A DNA stretch of 64,000 nucleotides from Desulfobotulus alkaliphilus (GTDB lineage Bacteria > Desulfobacterota > Desulfobacteria > Desulfobacterales > ASO4-4): contig NZ_VLLC01000002.1 in assembly GCF_007830435.1 (NCBI RefSeq), positions 205,294 to 269,293 of the forward strand, written 5' to 3'. This document shows positions 19,467 to 27,792 of this stretch, piece after piece. The position numbers were made by a program, and so were the translations under genes. The notes beneath the pieces are model-generated. The model saw nothing but the letters and a program-made list of their open reading frames with translations. It ran no database searches and was not told where the DNA came from. Within the stretch, counting starts at the first letter, position 1; each line of letters starts with the position of its first letter.

Positions 19467-21524
19467 ATGTTATCAATAAGAAAAGTAGTGGATTATCTGA
19501 TAGGCATTCCCCGGTGGCAAAAGAGAATGCTTTGCCTTGCCGCAGATGTTTTTTTTACGTTTTTTGCCCTCTGGCTTGCCTTTGTAATCCGTATAGGCTA
19601 TGGCGCTGTTCAAATAAATGATCTCTTCTGGGTTTTTTTTGCGGCACCAATTCTTGCTATTCCTGTTTTTATTCGTATGGGGCTCTACCGGGCCATTATC
19701 CGATACATCGGATCCGATGCCCTGAAAACCATCCTGCATGCGGTTACCCTGTCCTCTCTTTTGCTGGCCCTGTTTTTCTTTTGGTTCAAGGAGTATTCTT
19801 TTTTTGTTCCTGAAGGGGTTGTTATTCCAAGGTCTGTAGTTGTTAATTATTGGTTTTTATCCGTGCTTTTTATCGGGGGAAGCCGTTTTCTTGCAAGGAA
19901 TATTGTAAATCGGAATATGGAGGTCCGGGGACTTTTTCTTACGGTAAAAAAAAGAAGCAAAATACATGCTTCTCCTGTGGTGGTGTATGGAGCAGGGGCG
20001 GCAGGTTTTGAGGTTATGGGAGCTCTGGTGCGTAGCAGGGAATTTCTTCCTGTGGCTTTTATTGATGATGATACAAAGCTGCATGGGCGGATTATGGCGG
20101 GTTTCCGGGTCTTTTCACCCTCCAGTCTTCCAGCGCTTATTGAAAAATATGATCTGCGTTATGTGCTTCTGGCTATGCCTTCGGTCTCAAGGTCCAGAAA
20201 ACAACAGATCATTGCTATGCTTGAGCCTTTGAATATACATGTTAAAACCCTGCCCAGTGTGAATGAGGTAACCGAAGGCCGGGTGGCGGTTCATGATATC
20301 CAGGATGTGGATATTGCCGACCTGCTCGGTCGAGATCCTGTTTCCGCTCAAAAGCAGCTTTTGTCCCGTTGTATCACCGCAAAAAAGGTGATGATTACCG
20401 GCGCAGGGGGATCCATTGGTTCGGAACTCTGCCGTCAGGTGCTGAGGCAGAACCCTGAGGTGCTGGTTCTCTTTGAACATTCGGAGTTTGCTCTTTATCA
20501 AATAGAAAGGGAGCTCATTCAGATTCGAACCAGAGAATCCATTGCAACCCTTATCGTGCCGGTTCTGGCATCGGTTTGTGCATGGGGGCGGGTGCTGGCG
20601 GCACTCCGGGCTTTTGATGTTCATACCGTTTATCATGCAGCTGCATATAAACATGTACCCCTGGTGGAACAGAATATGGCTGAAGGGGTACGGAATAACG
20701 TTTTTGGTACACTGGTTGTGGCTCAGGCGGCCCTTGTCGCCGGGGTAGAAAATTTCATTCTTATTTCATCGGATAAAGCCGTACGTCCTGCCAATGTCAT
20801 GGGGGCCACAAAACGGATGGCAGAGATGTTGCTTCAGGCTTTAAGTCAGGTCGCTGTGCTGGATCATCCCCTTCTGGTACCCCAGGATGAAGCCTTTGGT
20901 GCGGAAAACAAAACCTGCTTCAGCATGGTGCGGTTTGGCAATGTGCTGGGATCTTCGGGATCTGTGATTCCCCTTTTCAGAAAACAGATAGAAGATGGTG
21001 GTCCTGTAACCGTTACGCACCCGGATATGACCCGATATTTTATGACTATTCCCGAAGCTGCAGAACTGGTGATTCAGGCTGGTGCCCTGGCTGGAGATGG
21101 AGATGTTTTTCTGTTGGATATGGGAGAACCTGTTTCCATTATGGCCCTTGCACGCAGGATGATTCTTCTGTCGGGCAGCAGCATAAGGGACGGTGAGAAT
21201 CCCGATGGGGATATAGAAATCGTTTTTACAGGACTACGGCCCGGAGAAAAACTGTTTGAAGAGCTCCTTCTTGATACAAAAGGCAAGGAGGCTACACCCC
21301 ATCCTAAGATCTTCCGAGCCCGAGAAGAACATCCCGACTGGAATGGTTTTTCCCTTTGCCTGGACCGCATTCATGGGGCTATGAATTATTGCTTTCCCCA
21401 TGGAGCCCCAGCCTTTTGTGATTGTGATGCAATCCGAAGTATTCTTATGGAAAGCGTGGATGGATACAGCCCGCAGTGTGATATTTCTGACTTGATATGG
21501 AAAAAAGTTGTTTCTGATAGATAG
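19467..21524 (+). CDS. WbpM/PglF/CapD-family nucleotide-sugar 4,6-dehydratase
   Basis: 685-aa membrane protein. Four helices in residues 25-145, a first Rossmann-like region (VVYGAGAAGFEVM), then the catalytic SDR domain with TGAGGSIGSELCRQ near 310 and SSDKAVRPANVMGATKRMAE near 435. The family converts UDP-GlcNAc to the UDP-4-keto-6-deoxy sugar (first step to QuiNAc, FucNAc or bacillosamine) on the inner face of the membrane. I chose ATG 19467 (AGGCGG nine bases upstream); ATG 19440 is in frame but lacks a ribosome site. It is the only plus-strand gene of the polysaccharide locus and converges on the sugar transferase. Confidence 0.92.
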   Translation: MLSIRKVVDYLIGIPRWQKRMLCLAADVFFTFFALWLAFVIRIGYGAVQINDLFWVFFAAPILAIPVFIRMGLYRAIIRYIGSDALKTILHAVTLSSLLLALFFFWFKEYSFFVPEGVVIPRSVVVNYWFLSVLFIGGSRFLARNIVNRNMEVRGLFLTVKKRSKIHASPVVVYGAGAAGFEVMGALVRSREFLPVAFIDDDTKLHGRIMAGFRVFSPSSLPALIEKYDLRYVLLAMPSVSRSRKQQIIAMLEPLNIHVKTLPSVNEVTEGRVAVHDIQDVDIADLLGRDPVSAQKQLLSRCITAKKVMITGAGGSIGSELCRQVLRQNPEVLVLFEHSEFALYQIERELIQIRTRESIATLIVPVLASVCAWGRVLAALRAFDVHTVYHAAAYKHVPLVEQNMAEGVRNNVFGTLVVAQAALVAGVENFILISSDKAVRPANVMGATKRMAEMLLQALSQVAVLDHPLLVPQDEAFGAENKTCFSMVRFGNVLGSSGSVIPLFRKQIEDGGPVTVTHPDMTRYFMTIPEAAELVIQAGALAGDGDVFLLDMGEPVSIMALARRMILLSGSSIRDGENPDGDIEIVFTGLRPGEKLFEELLLDTKGKEATPHPKIFRAREEHPDWNGFSLCLDRIHGAMNYCFPHGAPAFCDCDAIRSILMESVDGYSPQCDISDLIWKKVVSDR

Positions 21525-21731
21525 TATTCTGATTTAAAGATCAATATCTTGCTTAAAAGGCAGGGGCTTTATGAAGTGCCATCCAGATATCCCGAACTTT
21601 TCAAAAATGGAGACCTGCTTTTCAGGTCAATATTTTTGTGGGCGAGGCTGCCATGTTTCAAGGTTTGGCAAAGATGCGAATACAATGTTTGATCATATCC
21701 GGCATCAGGGGCAAGAATGCAAACGTCTGGA

Positions 21732-22304
21732 TCAACTACCCTTGTTTGGCTGGCCGACTTTAACCCTGTCTCCAGCACCATGACCCGATAATGTCAAAAA
21801 AATATAATAAAAATAATTCTTAATCCTGAAATCCCGTATCATTCTGGCATCTGTTTCAGCAAGCAGGGCAGGATCAGACATATCTATTCCATTCACCTGA
21901 GCGAGACCAGTAATACCCGGGAGAACGTCAAAAACCTTGTGCTTTGACCGTTCCAGACTCAGTTCTTTTTGATTGAACAGCCCCGGACGCGGACCCACAA
22001 GGCTCATGTCTCCTTTCAGAACATTCCACAGCTGGGGTAACTCATCCAGCTTTGTCCTGCGGAGGAAGTGTCCAAACGGTGTAATGGCGTCAGTGCTGGC
22101 CAGATGGGTGGCAACGGAAGGCGTATCCGGCTTCATGGTACGAAATTTAACCAGAGTAAAGGGCTTCTGATGCCGTCCCACCCTTTGCTGTCTGAAAAGC
22201 GGTGAGCCTGTGTCATAGTATCCGATGGCAGCCAGCATCAGCAATAGGGGGAAACCAAACACCAGGCCTGTCAGAGAAAACACAAAATCGAAAAAACGGA
22301 TCAT
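21732..22304 (-). CDS. Initiating sugar-phosphate transferase (PglC/WcaJ type)
   Basis: 190-aa bacterial sugar transferase: one N-terminal membrane helix (FSLTGLVFGFPLLLMLAAIG), FTLVKFRTMK, FGHFLRRTKLDELPQLWNVL, KGDMSLVGPRPGL, LPGITGLAQVNG. The short form transfers a sugar-1-phosphate to undecaprenyl phosphate to start the repeat unit. GAGGAGG precedes ATG 22304, which overlaps the upstream epimerase stop (ATGA). The last ~12 residues after SGHGAGDRVK are atypical. The 207 bp between its stop and the WbpM-like gene hold no recognised gene. Confidence 0.9.
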   Translation of the reverse strand: MIRFFDFVFSLTGLVFGFPLLLMLAAIGYYDTGSPLFRQQRVGRHQKPFTLVKFRTMKPDTPSVATHLASTDAITPFGHFLRRTKLDELPQLWNVLKGDMSLVGPRPGLFNQKELSLERSKHKVFDVLPGITGLAQVNGIDMSDPALLAETDARMIRDFRIKNYFYYIFLTLSGHGAGDRVKVGQPNKGS

Positions 22305-23239
22305 CTGAAACACCTCCTCAGGCCTTCTTCCACAGACAGGGGGGGAGTCCATCCCAGCAGTTCCTTATTTTTGCCAATATCCACCCGGAGTGACCCCAAA
22401 AGGCGATGTGCCATTTTTTTCTTCCCTGTCAGCACAGCGCAGAAATAAAGCCAGCTTTCAGGGACAGGAATCAGGCGGGCAGTTTTTCCCATGGCCTTGC
22501 CAGTGCTACGGAGCAGATCCGTTGTGGAAAGGTCTTCTCCGTCGCTGACCAGAAAAACCTCATTGGCTGCTGCAGGATGCTCCGCACAAAGCGAAATAAA
22601 ATCGGTAAGATTTTCCAGAGAAATCATGCTGCGCAGATTCTTTATTGAGCCTAAAGGTAAAGGCAGACCCTTTTCCAGCCACAAAGCCATTTTTCTGAAA
22701 TTACCCTTTACTCCAGATCCGTAAACAAGCACTGGCCGAATAATAACCAGCTCCATTCCTGTGGCTGAAGCAATTTCCCAAAGGCCTTTTTCTGCCTCCA
22801 TTTTGGAAATGCCATAGGGGTCCTGAGGAAAGGGTATGTCGTCAGGCTTAAAAGGTGCGAAACGGGTGGTTTTCTCTCCGTTTACCTTTATGGAGCTTAA
22901 AAAAACAAAGCGCCTGACACCCGCTTCAGCAGCCTGCCGTGCAAGATTCAGGGTCCCTTCCACATTCACTTGCCGAAACGCTTTCAAGGGGTCTTCCGCA
23001 TTGTCCTGCATCATATGCACACGGGCGGCACAGTGAATCACAATATCCTGACCTTTTAGTATTTCCCGCCAGTTCTGATGCGTATCCAGACCATCAATTA
23101 TTTTTCTGATACAATCACCCGGACAGGATTCCATGCCCGTTGAACGCATGACTGCAGTAAGTCTGTGACCTGACGCAGAAAGTACGCCAAGAAGGTGGCT
23201 GCCGATAAAACCATTTGCACCTGTGACAGTTATAATCAC
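22301..23239 (-). CDS. NAD-dependent nucleotide-sugar epimerase/reductase
   Basis: 312-aa extended SDR: TGANGFIGSHL at the N-terminus, Ser in FVFLSSIKVNG, and the YGISKMEAEK Tyr-Lys pair near residue 145. Such proteins next to a PglC/WcaJ transferase often reduce a UDP-4-keto sugar (for example to QuiNAc or FucNAc), fitting the WbpM-like dehydratase across the junction. It starts at GTG 23239 with a weak AAGAAAGAAG ribosome site and overlaps the transferase start by four bases. The exact sugar is undetermined. Confidence 0.85.
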   Translation of the reverse strand: MIITVTGANGFIGSHLLGVLSASGHRLTAVMRSTGMESCPGDCIRKIIDGLDTHQNWREILKGQDIVIHCAARVHMMQDNAEDPLKAFRQVNVEGTLNLARQAAEAGVRRFVFLSSIKVNGEKTTRFAPFKPDDIPFPQDPYGISKMEAEKGLWEIASATGMELVIIRPVLVYGSGVKGNFRKMALWLEKGLPLPLGSIKNLRSMISLENLTDFISLCAEHPAAANEVFLVSDGEDLSTTDLLRSTGKAMGKTARLIPVPESWLYFCAVLTGKKKMAHRLLGSLRVDIGKNKELLGWTPPLSVEEGLRRCFR

Positions 23240-23371
23240 TTTTCTTCTTTCTTAAAAAGGGAAAAAATTTCATTATTCTATATCTCAATAAGATTTCTAT
23301 TGGCCTGATGGATTTTGATTGTGTTAGAATCTCCTGTTACAAGAAACATGCATATTTTTTCCTGAAAAACC

Positions 23372-24358
23372 CTACTCCGTAAAAAATACCGCAGCATTCC
23401 TGTTGTCTTCCAGAAACTCGTAGTGAAGGGTGCGCTCAAGGCCTTCATGCAGAGAGCAGGGCGGAGCAAAGCCGGATTTTATGATGGACGTATCAAACTG
23501 GGTGGTGGCGCAGAATTTTTTGACCCGAATGCTGCTGATGGGAAAGGTTTTTCCCGTGATACGGGCAAGAAGATCAAAGACCAGCCCTGCCATCATGCCC
23601 AAAGTGTAGGGCAGGCGTAGCATTATGCTGGAACCTCTGCCAAGTTTTTTTCGCACACTGGCGACGAGGGTATTCATGTCGAAATCCGGCTTATCCACAT
23701 AATTGTACACATGTACACCCGGCCCGAAGCCAAGGCTGTGCTCCAGAAAGGCCGCAATGTTTTCCACATAGGCCATGGATTTGCGGTTTCTGCCGCTGCC
23801 GATCATGACAAATCTGCCGTTGCTGATCTGACGCAGAAGATTGTATACATTGCCCCGGTTTTGCTCACCAAAAACCACGGTGGGACGGATAATGACAAGG
23901 GTTCTGTTTGCGGGGTCTTCTTCTTGCCACTTCTGGAAAACCCCTTCGGCCAGCCACTTGGTGCGACCATAATCATTGAAATATTTGATTATACCGGTTT
24001 CATCGGTGCCCGGAGCTGCAAAACCATAAACAGCCACCGTGCTGGTAAAGATGATTTTCTGAACACCCTTTTCCCGGGCCACGGTGCAGATGTTTTCCGC
24101 CCCCCTCACATTCACATCATCATAAAGGCTGAGGGGTCGCACATCATCCCTGTGCTCTGCTGCAAGATTGATGAGAACGGAATTTTCAGGGATGGATGCC
24201 CTCAGGGATTGAAGATCCCGGACATCGGCAATAACGGCCTGATCCGGGAAGGTAAGGCTTGGGGCCTTGTCCTGTATGGAAAAGGCTGAAGATTGGAATT
24301 GCAGCCTTTTACAAAAACGGGTGCCGATGAAACCACTGCCGCCGATGACACAAATCAT
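23372..24358 (-). CDS. NAD-dependent epimerase/dehydratase
   Basis: 328-aa extended SDR with GGSGFIGTRFC at residues 6-16, NLAAEHRDD, STVAVYG and a YGRTKWLAE active-site motif (Tyr-x3-Lys) near 140. Related to WcaG-type sugar epimerases. A hydrophobic segment (YTLGMMAGLVFDLLA) in the C-terminal half is unusual for a soluble epimerase and is seen in some GlcNAc-lipid epimerase-like proteins. It starts only seven bases past the preceding glycosyltransferase stop, with a distant AAGG. A 132-bp AT-rich gap separates it from the next gene. Confidence 0.83.
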   Translation of the reverse strand: MICVIGGSGFIGTRFCKRLQFQSSAFSIQDKAPSLTFPDQAVIADVRDLQSLRASIPENSVLINLAAEHRDDVRPLSLYDDVNVRGAENICTVAREKGVQKIIFTSTVAVYGFAAPGTDETGIIKYFNDYGRTKWLAEGVFQKWQEEDPANRTLVIIRPTVVFGEQNRGNVYNLLRQISNGRFVMIGSGRNRKSMAYVENIAAFLEHSLGFGPGVHVYNYVDKPDFDMNTLVASVRKKLGRGSSIMLRLPYTLGMMAGLVFDLLARITGKTFPISSIRVKKFCATTQFDTSIIKSGFAPPCSLHEGLERTLHYEFLEDNRNAAVFFTE

Positions 24359-24365
24359 TTTATTT

Positions 24366-25172
24366 TTATTTCCTTGCGTATTTGTAAATTAATTTTTTTA
24401 TAAATTCAGGAGATAGTCTTGCCACAGAACGAATCAAAATATTTAGTATATAAGTAGGATCGCTAATAAAACCAATTTTACGCTGATAACCAAGCATCTG
24501 AAGCTCATTCAACAGGTATTCAAATCCACGACGATAAAAAAATGCATCACCAGTGCGCACTCTGACTAAAACCTCTTGAAGGTTATGGAAGATCGCATTC
24601 TGGACAAATAATTTTGCCCAAAGACAATAATCCTGAGCTTTTTTTATTTCAGCAGGATAACCACCGACACCAAGAATGTTAGACTTCCTGAACATAACAG
24701 CTACATGGTTAATTTGATTTTGCGATTTGAATTTCTGTCCAATACTAGCATGTGATTGAGGAACTCTACGCGTAAAAATTACATTTTCCATATTTTCATC
24801 AAATTCTTCAATCCATCCGCTCATCACGATTACATGGGGATTCTCCTGCATAAAAGGCACCTGCTTTTCAAAACGATGGGGCAAAGAAATATCATCGCTG
24901 TCCATGCGGGCCACAAGCTCATGGTTGCAATGCTTCAAACCCTCATTCAAGGCAGCGGCAAGACCCTGATTGGTTGTAAGGGCTACGGATTTAATATTTA
25001 AAATTTCACAAAAATCTTCAATAACAGCTTTAAGCCCTTCACCAAGTGGGCCATCTTCCACAAGAACAACTTCATTTGCTTTCAAAGTTTGGTCAGCAAG
25101 GCTTTGCAGAGCTTCACGCAGATATTCCGGGCGTTCTTTGGCATATACGGACATTAGAACAGAAAAATTCAT
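24366..25172 (-). CDS. Family 2 glycosyltransferase
   Basis: 268-aa GT-A enzyme: FSVLMSVYAKERPEYLREAL opening, VVLVEDGP, NQGLAAALNEGL and the DXD motif ARMDSDDIS near residue 90. It resembles AmsE-like transferases of exopolysaccharide loci. It would add one sugar to the lipid-linked repeat unit on the cytoplasmic face; donor and linkage cannot be read. Its start overlaps the previous stop by four bases (25169-25172), so it is co-translated with the propeller-like protein. Confidence 0.9.
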   Translation of the reverse strand: MNFSVLMSVYAKERPEYLREALQSLADQTLKANEVVLVEDGPLGEGLKAVIEDFCEILNIKSVALTTNQGLAAALNEGLKHCNHELVARMDSDDISLPHRFEKQVPFMQENPHVIVMSGWIEEFDENMENVIFTRRVPQSHASIGQKFKSQNQINHVAVMFRKSNILGVGGYPAEIKKAQDYCLWAKLFVQNAIFHNLQEVLVRVRTGDAFFYRRGFEYLLNELQMLGYQRKIGFISDPTYILNILIRSVARLSPEFIKKLIYKYARK

Positions 25173-26440
25173 GATTCAAGATCCAATTTGTAAAGTCTTC
25201 TTTTACCGTCAAAAACAGAATCAAAATAAATACTTTTCCCATCGGGAGAAAATCTTGGGTGAAGATCACACCGGGTTTCTCCATCATATTTAAAACCATG
25301 GAAAAACTCACCCAGCTCTTTGACTTCACCGGTTTTCCAGTTGGCAAGGATCAGGCGCTGCATACGGGCCTTATCCGGATAAGTATCTGTAACAAACCAA
25401 TCCCCATGGACATGGGGATGACCATCACCATATTTATCCAGCACACCATTTCCAAAATGAGAAAATTTGCCGGTATGGATATCAATAAGCCAATAGGCAT
25501 CTTTATTCCCTGGACCCCGCAGATAACCCAAAACAGTATTCTCATCCGCCCAGAAACAGTGGCTGACCATACCATAATCCGCAAGACAGCTTAATTTGCC
25601 ACTTTCAGAGTCCGCAAGCATCAGGCGGTCAAAACGCTGCTTACTTTTATTAAAGAAACGGTGCATAAAAATAAATTTATCTCCTGCAGGAGATATCATT
25701 ACATGGTTGGTTTTATGCACAGCCGTATCAAATTCAGACCTGTAATTCACAGCACACATATCATTTAAAGAAACAAGAAGCCTGCTTTTCCCGGTTTCAT
25801 ATTCTATACGCCAGATACCATCATTTGTAGTATCCGCAAGCTCAGTATCATTCAATACTGGAAGATTGCTGTAGCCATAATCCGGGCGCAGTGCCATGAG
25901 TCGACGGTAATTCAGGGAAAGAAAGAACTCTGTACCATAAGAATCCTGAACAGGGAAATCAAAAGCTCTTACTTCCTGCAAAGAATCCTTTGAAAAAACA
26001 AGACTGATATATTTTTTGTTTTCCGCATCAAAATCATTAAAAAAAAACAGATCCTCATTCAGCCAATGCGCCCTGCAGCCCTGTTGCCAATTGTAGGCTT
26101 TAGAAAAAAAAACTTTTACTATAGCTGCGTTGTTCACAGCTTGCAGAACTATTTCTACCTGCTTATTATAGGATGGCTTCCCTGTTGTTTCTTCCTGAGT
26201 ACAGCAAAACAAATAGTGGTTTAAACTGCTGTTCAAAGGGGATTTATCATAATAACCAAAATAAGATTCCTTTTCATTATGTAAGCTATAAAAAGAACAG
26301 CTTGATTTAAAATAAAATGGTTTCTTATAAAAAAGAAAAGTTATTCTCTGGTATATTATTTTTATTGTTTTTTTTAAAACTGGAAAAGACGATAAAAACT
26401 TTGACGCACTTCTCTCAAAAAAATTATAGTTTTCTGCCAT
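25169..26440 (-). CDS. Unassigned propeller-like protein of polysaccharide locus
   Basis: 423-aa protein without signal peptide or clear membrane helix. Residues 60-423 contain repeated short blocks of the TolB/WD40-like type: HVMISPAGDKFIFMHRF, HCFWADENTVLGYLRG, GDGHPHVHGDWFVTDTYP and FSPDGKSIYFDSVFDGKRRLYKL. This suggests a beta-propeller of about six blades, like oligogalacturonate-lyase-type or sugar-modifying proteins, but no catalytic residues can be named. The ATG at 26440 lies inside the end of the upstream glycosyltransferase (17-bp overlap); an in-frame TTG at 26503 is less likely. Its operon position implies a job in glycan assembly or modification. Confidence 0.7.
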   Translation of the reverse strand: MAENYNFFERSASKFLSSFPVLKKTIKIIYQRITFLFYKKPFYFKSSCSFYSLHNEKESYFGYYDKSPLNSSLNHYLFCCTQEETTGKPSYNKQVEIVLQAVNNAAIVKVFFSKAYNWQQGCRAHWLNEDLFFFNDFDAENKKYISLVFSKDSLQEVRAFDFPVQDSYGTEFFLSLNYRRLMALRPDYGYSNLPVLNDTELADTTNDGIWRIEYETGKSRLLVSLNDMCAVNYRSEFDTAVHKTNHVMISPAGDKFIFMHRFFNKSKQRFDRLMLADSESGKLSCLADYGMVSHCFWADENTVLGYLRGPGNKDAYWLIDIHTGKFSHFGNGVLDKYGDGHPHVHGDWFVTDTYPDKARMQRLILANWKTGEVKELGEFFHGFKYDGETRCDLHPRFSPDGKSIYFDSVFDGKRRLYKLDLES

Positions 26441-27548
26441 TATGAAACGACCCCATTTCCATATAAAGATTCTGATATTTTTGAGACATTTTATCCGCAG
26501 CAAATTTAATATTTAAGGTCTCATATGCTTTCATCCCAGCTTTTTTCGTCTCAGATTGTTTCATTACTTCAAATAAGGAAGCTAACTTGCCAACATCCTT
26601 ACATGGGAAAAAAAAGGCCCCCCCATCCTCAAAAAGCTCCCTGTGGGGTGGGATATCTGAAAGGATACTAGGAAGTCCACAGGCCATTGCTTCCAGGACT
26701 GTATTGGGCAAACCTTCCGATAATGCAGAAGATACAAAGACATCCGCTGCGCCCAAATAATCCCTTACATTATCTACACTCCCCGCAAGAAGAATCATTT
26801 CTTTATCTACCATTCCCTGCAATTGCTCCATTAACGGGCCATCACCAAGAACCACCAGATACTTTATTAAATCGTCCGTCATAGTCTTTTTAAATGCAGC
26901 AATTATTGTTTGCATATCCTTACGTGGAATCAGGCTGCCCACAGAAAGAAAAATCCTCGCATCTCCGGGCAAAGAAAGCTTATTTCTGAGTGCACTCTTT
27001 TGATCGGCACTGACAGGACTAAAGTTATCAGTATCCACACCATTTTGTATTGTTACAGCCTTAATGCCATGCCTTTTTAGTCTTTTCTGGATAGCGCTTG
27101 AGCAGGCCGCAACTTGCAATTTTCGAAATGCCATGAAATGCTGCCATGCCATCAAAACCCCAGGAAAGCGGCCAAATTTTGAAGGATAATCTTCATAAGG
27201 GTAATTACGGGAAGTACAAAGACATGAATAATCACCCAAAGCGGCGGAAGAAAGACTATCTGCACGAATACCTTGGGTATGAACAACATCTGGCCTTATC
27301 TTATCTACTAAAACTTTTAGACGCCGCTTTGAGAAAAAAAAACCTTTAATGCGCGACAAACCTAAGGACTGCATACTTACCCCTAAGTCATTAAACGCCT
27401 GCCATGCACTTCCATGCTCCGGTTCCGGGGAAAGTGTTATCAGATAAGGCTCAAACTCATTGCGGTCAAGATACTTTATAAGATTATAAAGCTGGTTTGT
27501 GGGACCGCTTCTTTGGAGCGTACTCACAATATATAATATTTTTTTCAT
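26424..27548 (-). CDS. Family 4 (GT-B) glycosyltransferase
   Basis: 374-aa GT-B protein: N-terminal YIVSTLQRSGPTNQLYNLIK, then the C-terminal nucleotide-binding half with SVGSLIPRKDMQTIIAAF, VLGDGPLMEQLQ and SALSEGLPNTVLEAMACGLP (the E-x7-E motif). It probably adds a sugar from a nucleotide donor to the growing repeat unit. The end overlaps the propeller-like gene by 17 bp. Composition is AT-rich, as in the core of the locus. Confidence 0.9.
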   Translation of the reverse strand: MKKILYIVSTLQRSGPTNQLYNLIKYLDRNEFEPYLITLSPEPEHGSAWQAFNDLGVSMQSLGLSRIKGFFFSKRRLKVLVDKIRPDVVHTQGIRADSLSSAALGDYSCLCTSRNYPYEDYPSKFGRFPGVLMAWQHFMAFRKLQVAACSSAIQKRLKRHGIKAVTIQNGVDTDNFSPVSADQKSALRNKLSLPGDARIFLSVGSLIPRKDMQTIIAAFKKTMTDDLIKYLVVLGDGPLMEQLQGMVDKEMILLAGSVDNVRDYLGAADVFVSSALSEGLPNTVLEAMACGLPSILSDIPPHRELFEDGGAFFFPCKDVGKLASLFEVMKQSETKKAGMKAYETLNIKFAADKMSQKYQNLYMEMGSFHNGRKL

Positions 27549-27590
27549 GATTCTCCATAAATTTGTGGCTGTTGCTAAAGAGTTTAAAAT

Positions 27591-27658
27591 TCACTCGACA
27601 AAACCATCTCGTTTTCAATTCCTATAAAAAGAACCAAGGCTTTATCTATGTCGAGTGG
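27591..27658. repeat. Long inverted repeat in operon gap
   Basis: TCACTCGACA at 27591-27600 is repeated inverted as TGTCGAGTG at 27649-27657, enclosing ~48 bases. It lies in the 244-bp gap between asnB-like and GT4 genes, the largest gap of the minus-strand operon. It may be an mRNA hairpin or the remnant of a small element. Nothing else is seen in that gap. Confidence 0.5.
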
Positions 27659-27792
27659 GAAATTCCTTGGTAGCAGCATTTTGAAACATGAACAAATAGC
27701 GCAAAACCAGCCGAATTATCTCATCCAAGCTCTGGGCATGATATGTTTTAATGCATGTGTCCATAATCAAAGCACCGGGCAACGAAAACCAA

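Noticed and set aside
21569..21781. 70-codon minus-strand frame between the sugar transferase and the WbpM-like gene
   Set aside because: It starts inside the transferase in another frame, and I see no family match. It could be a scar of a lost gene, but the evidence is too weak.
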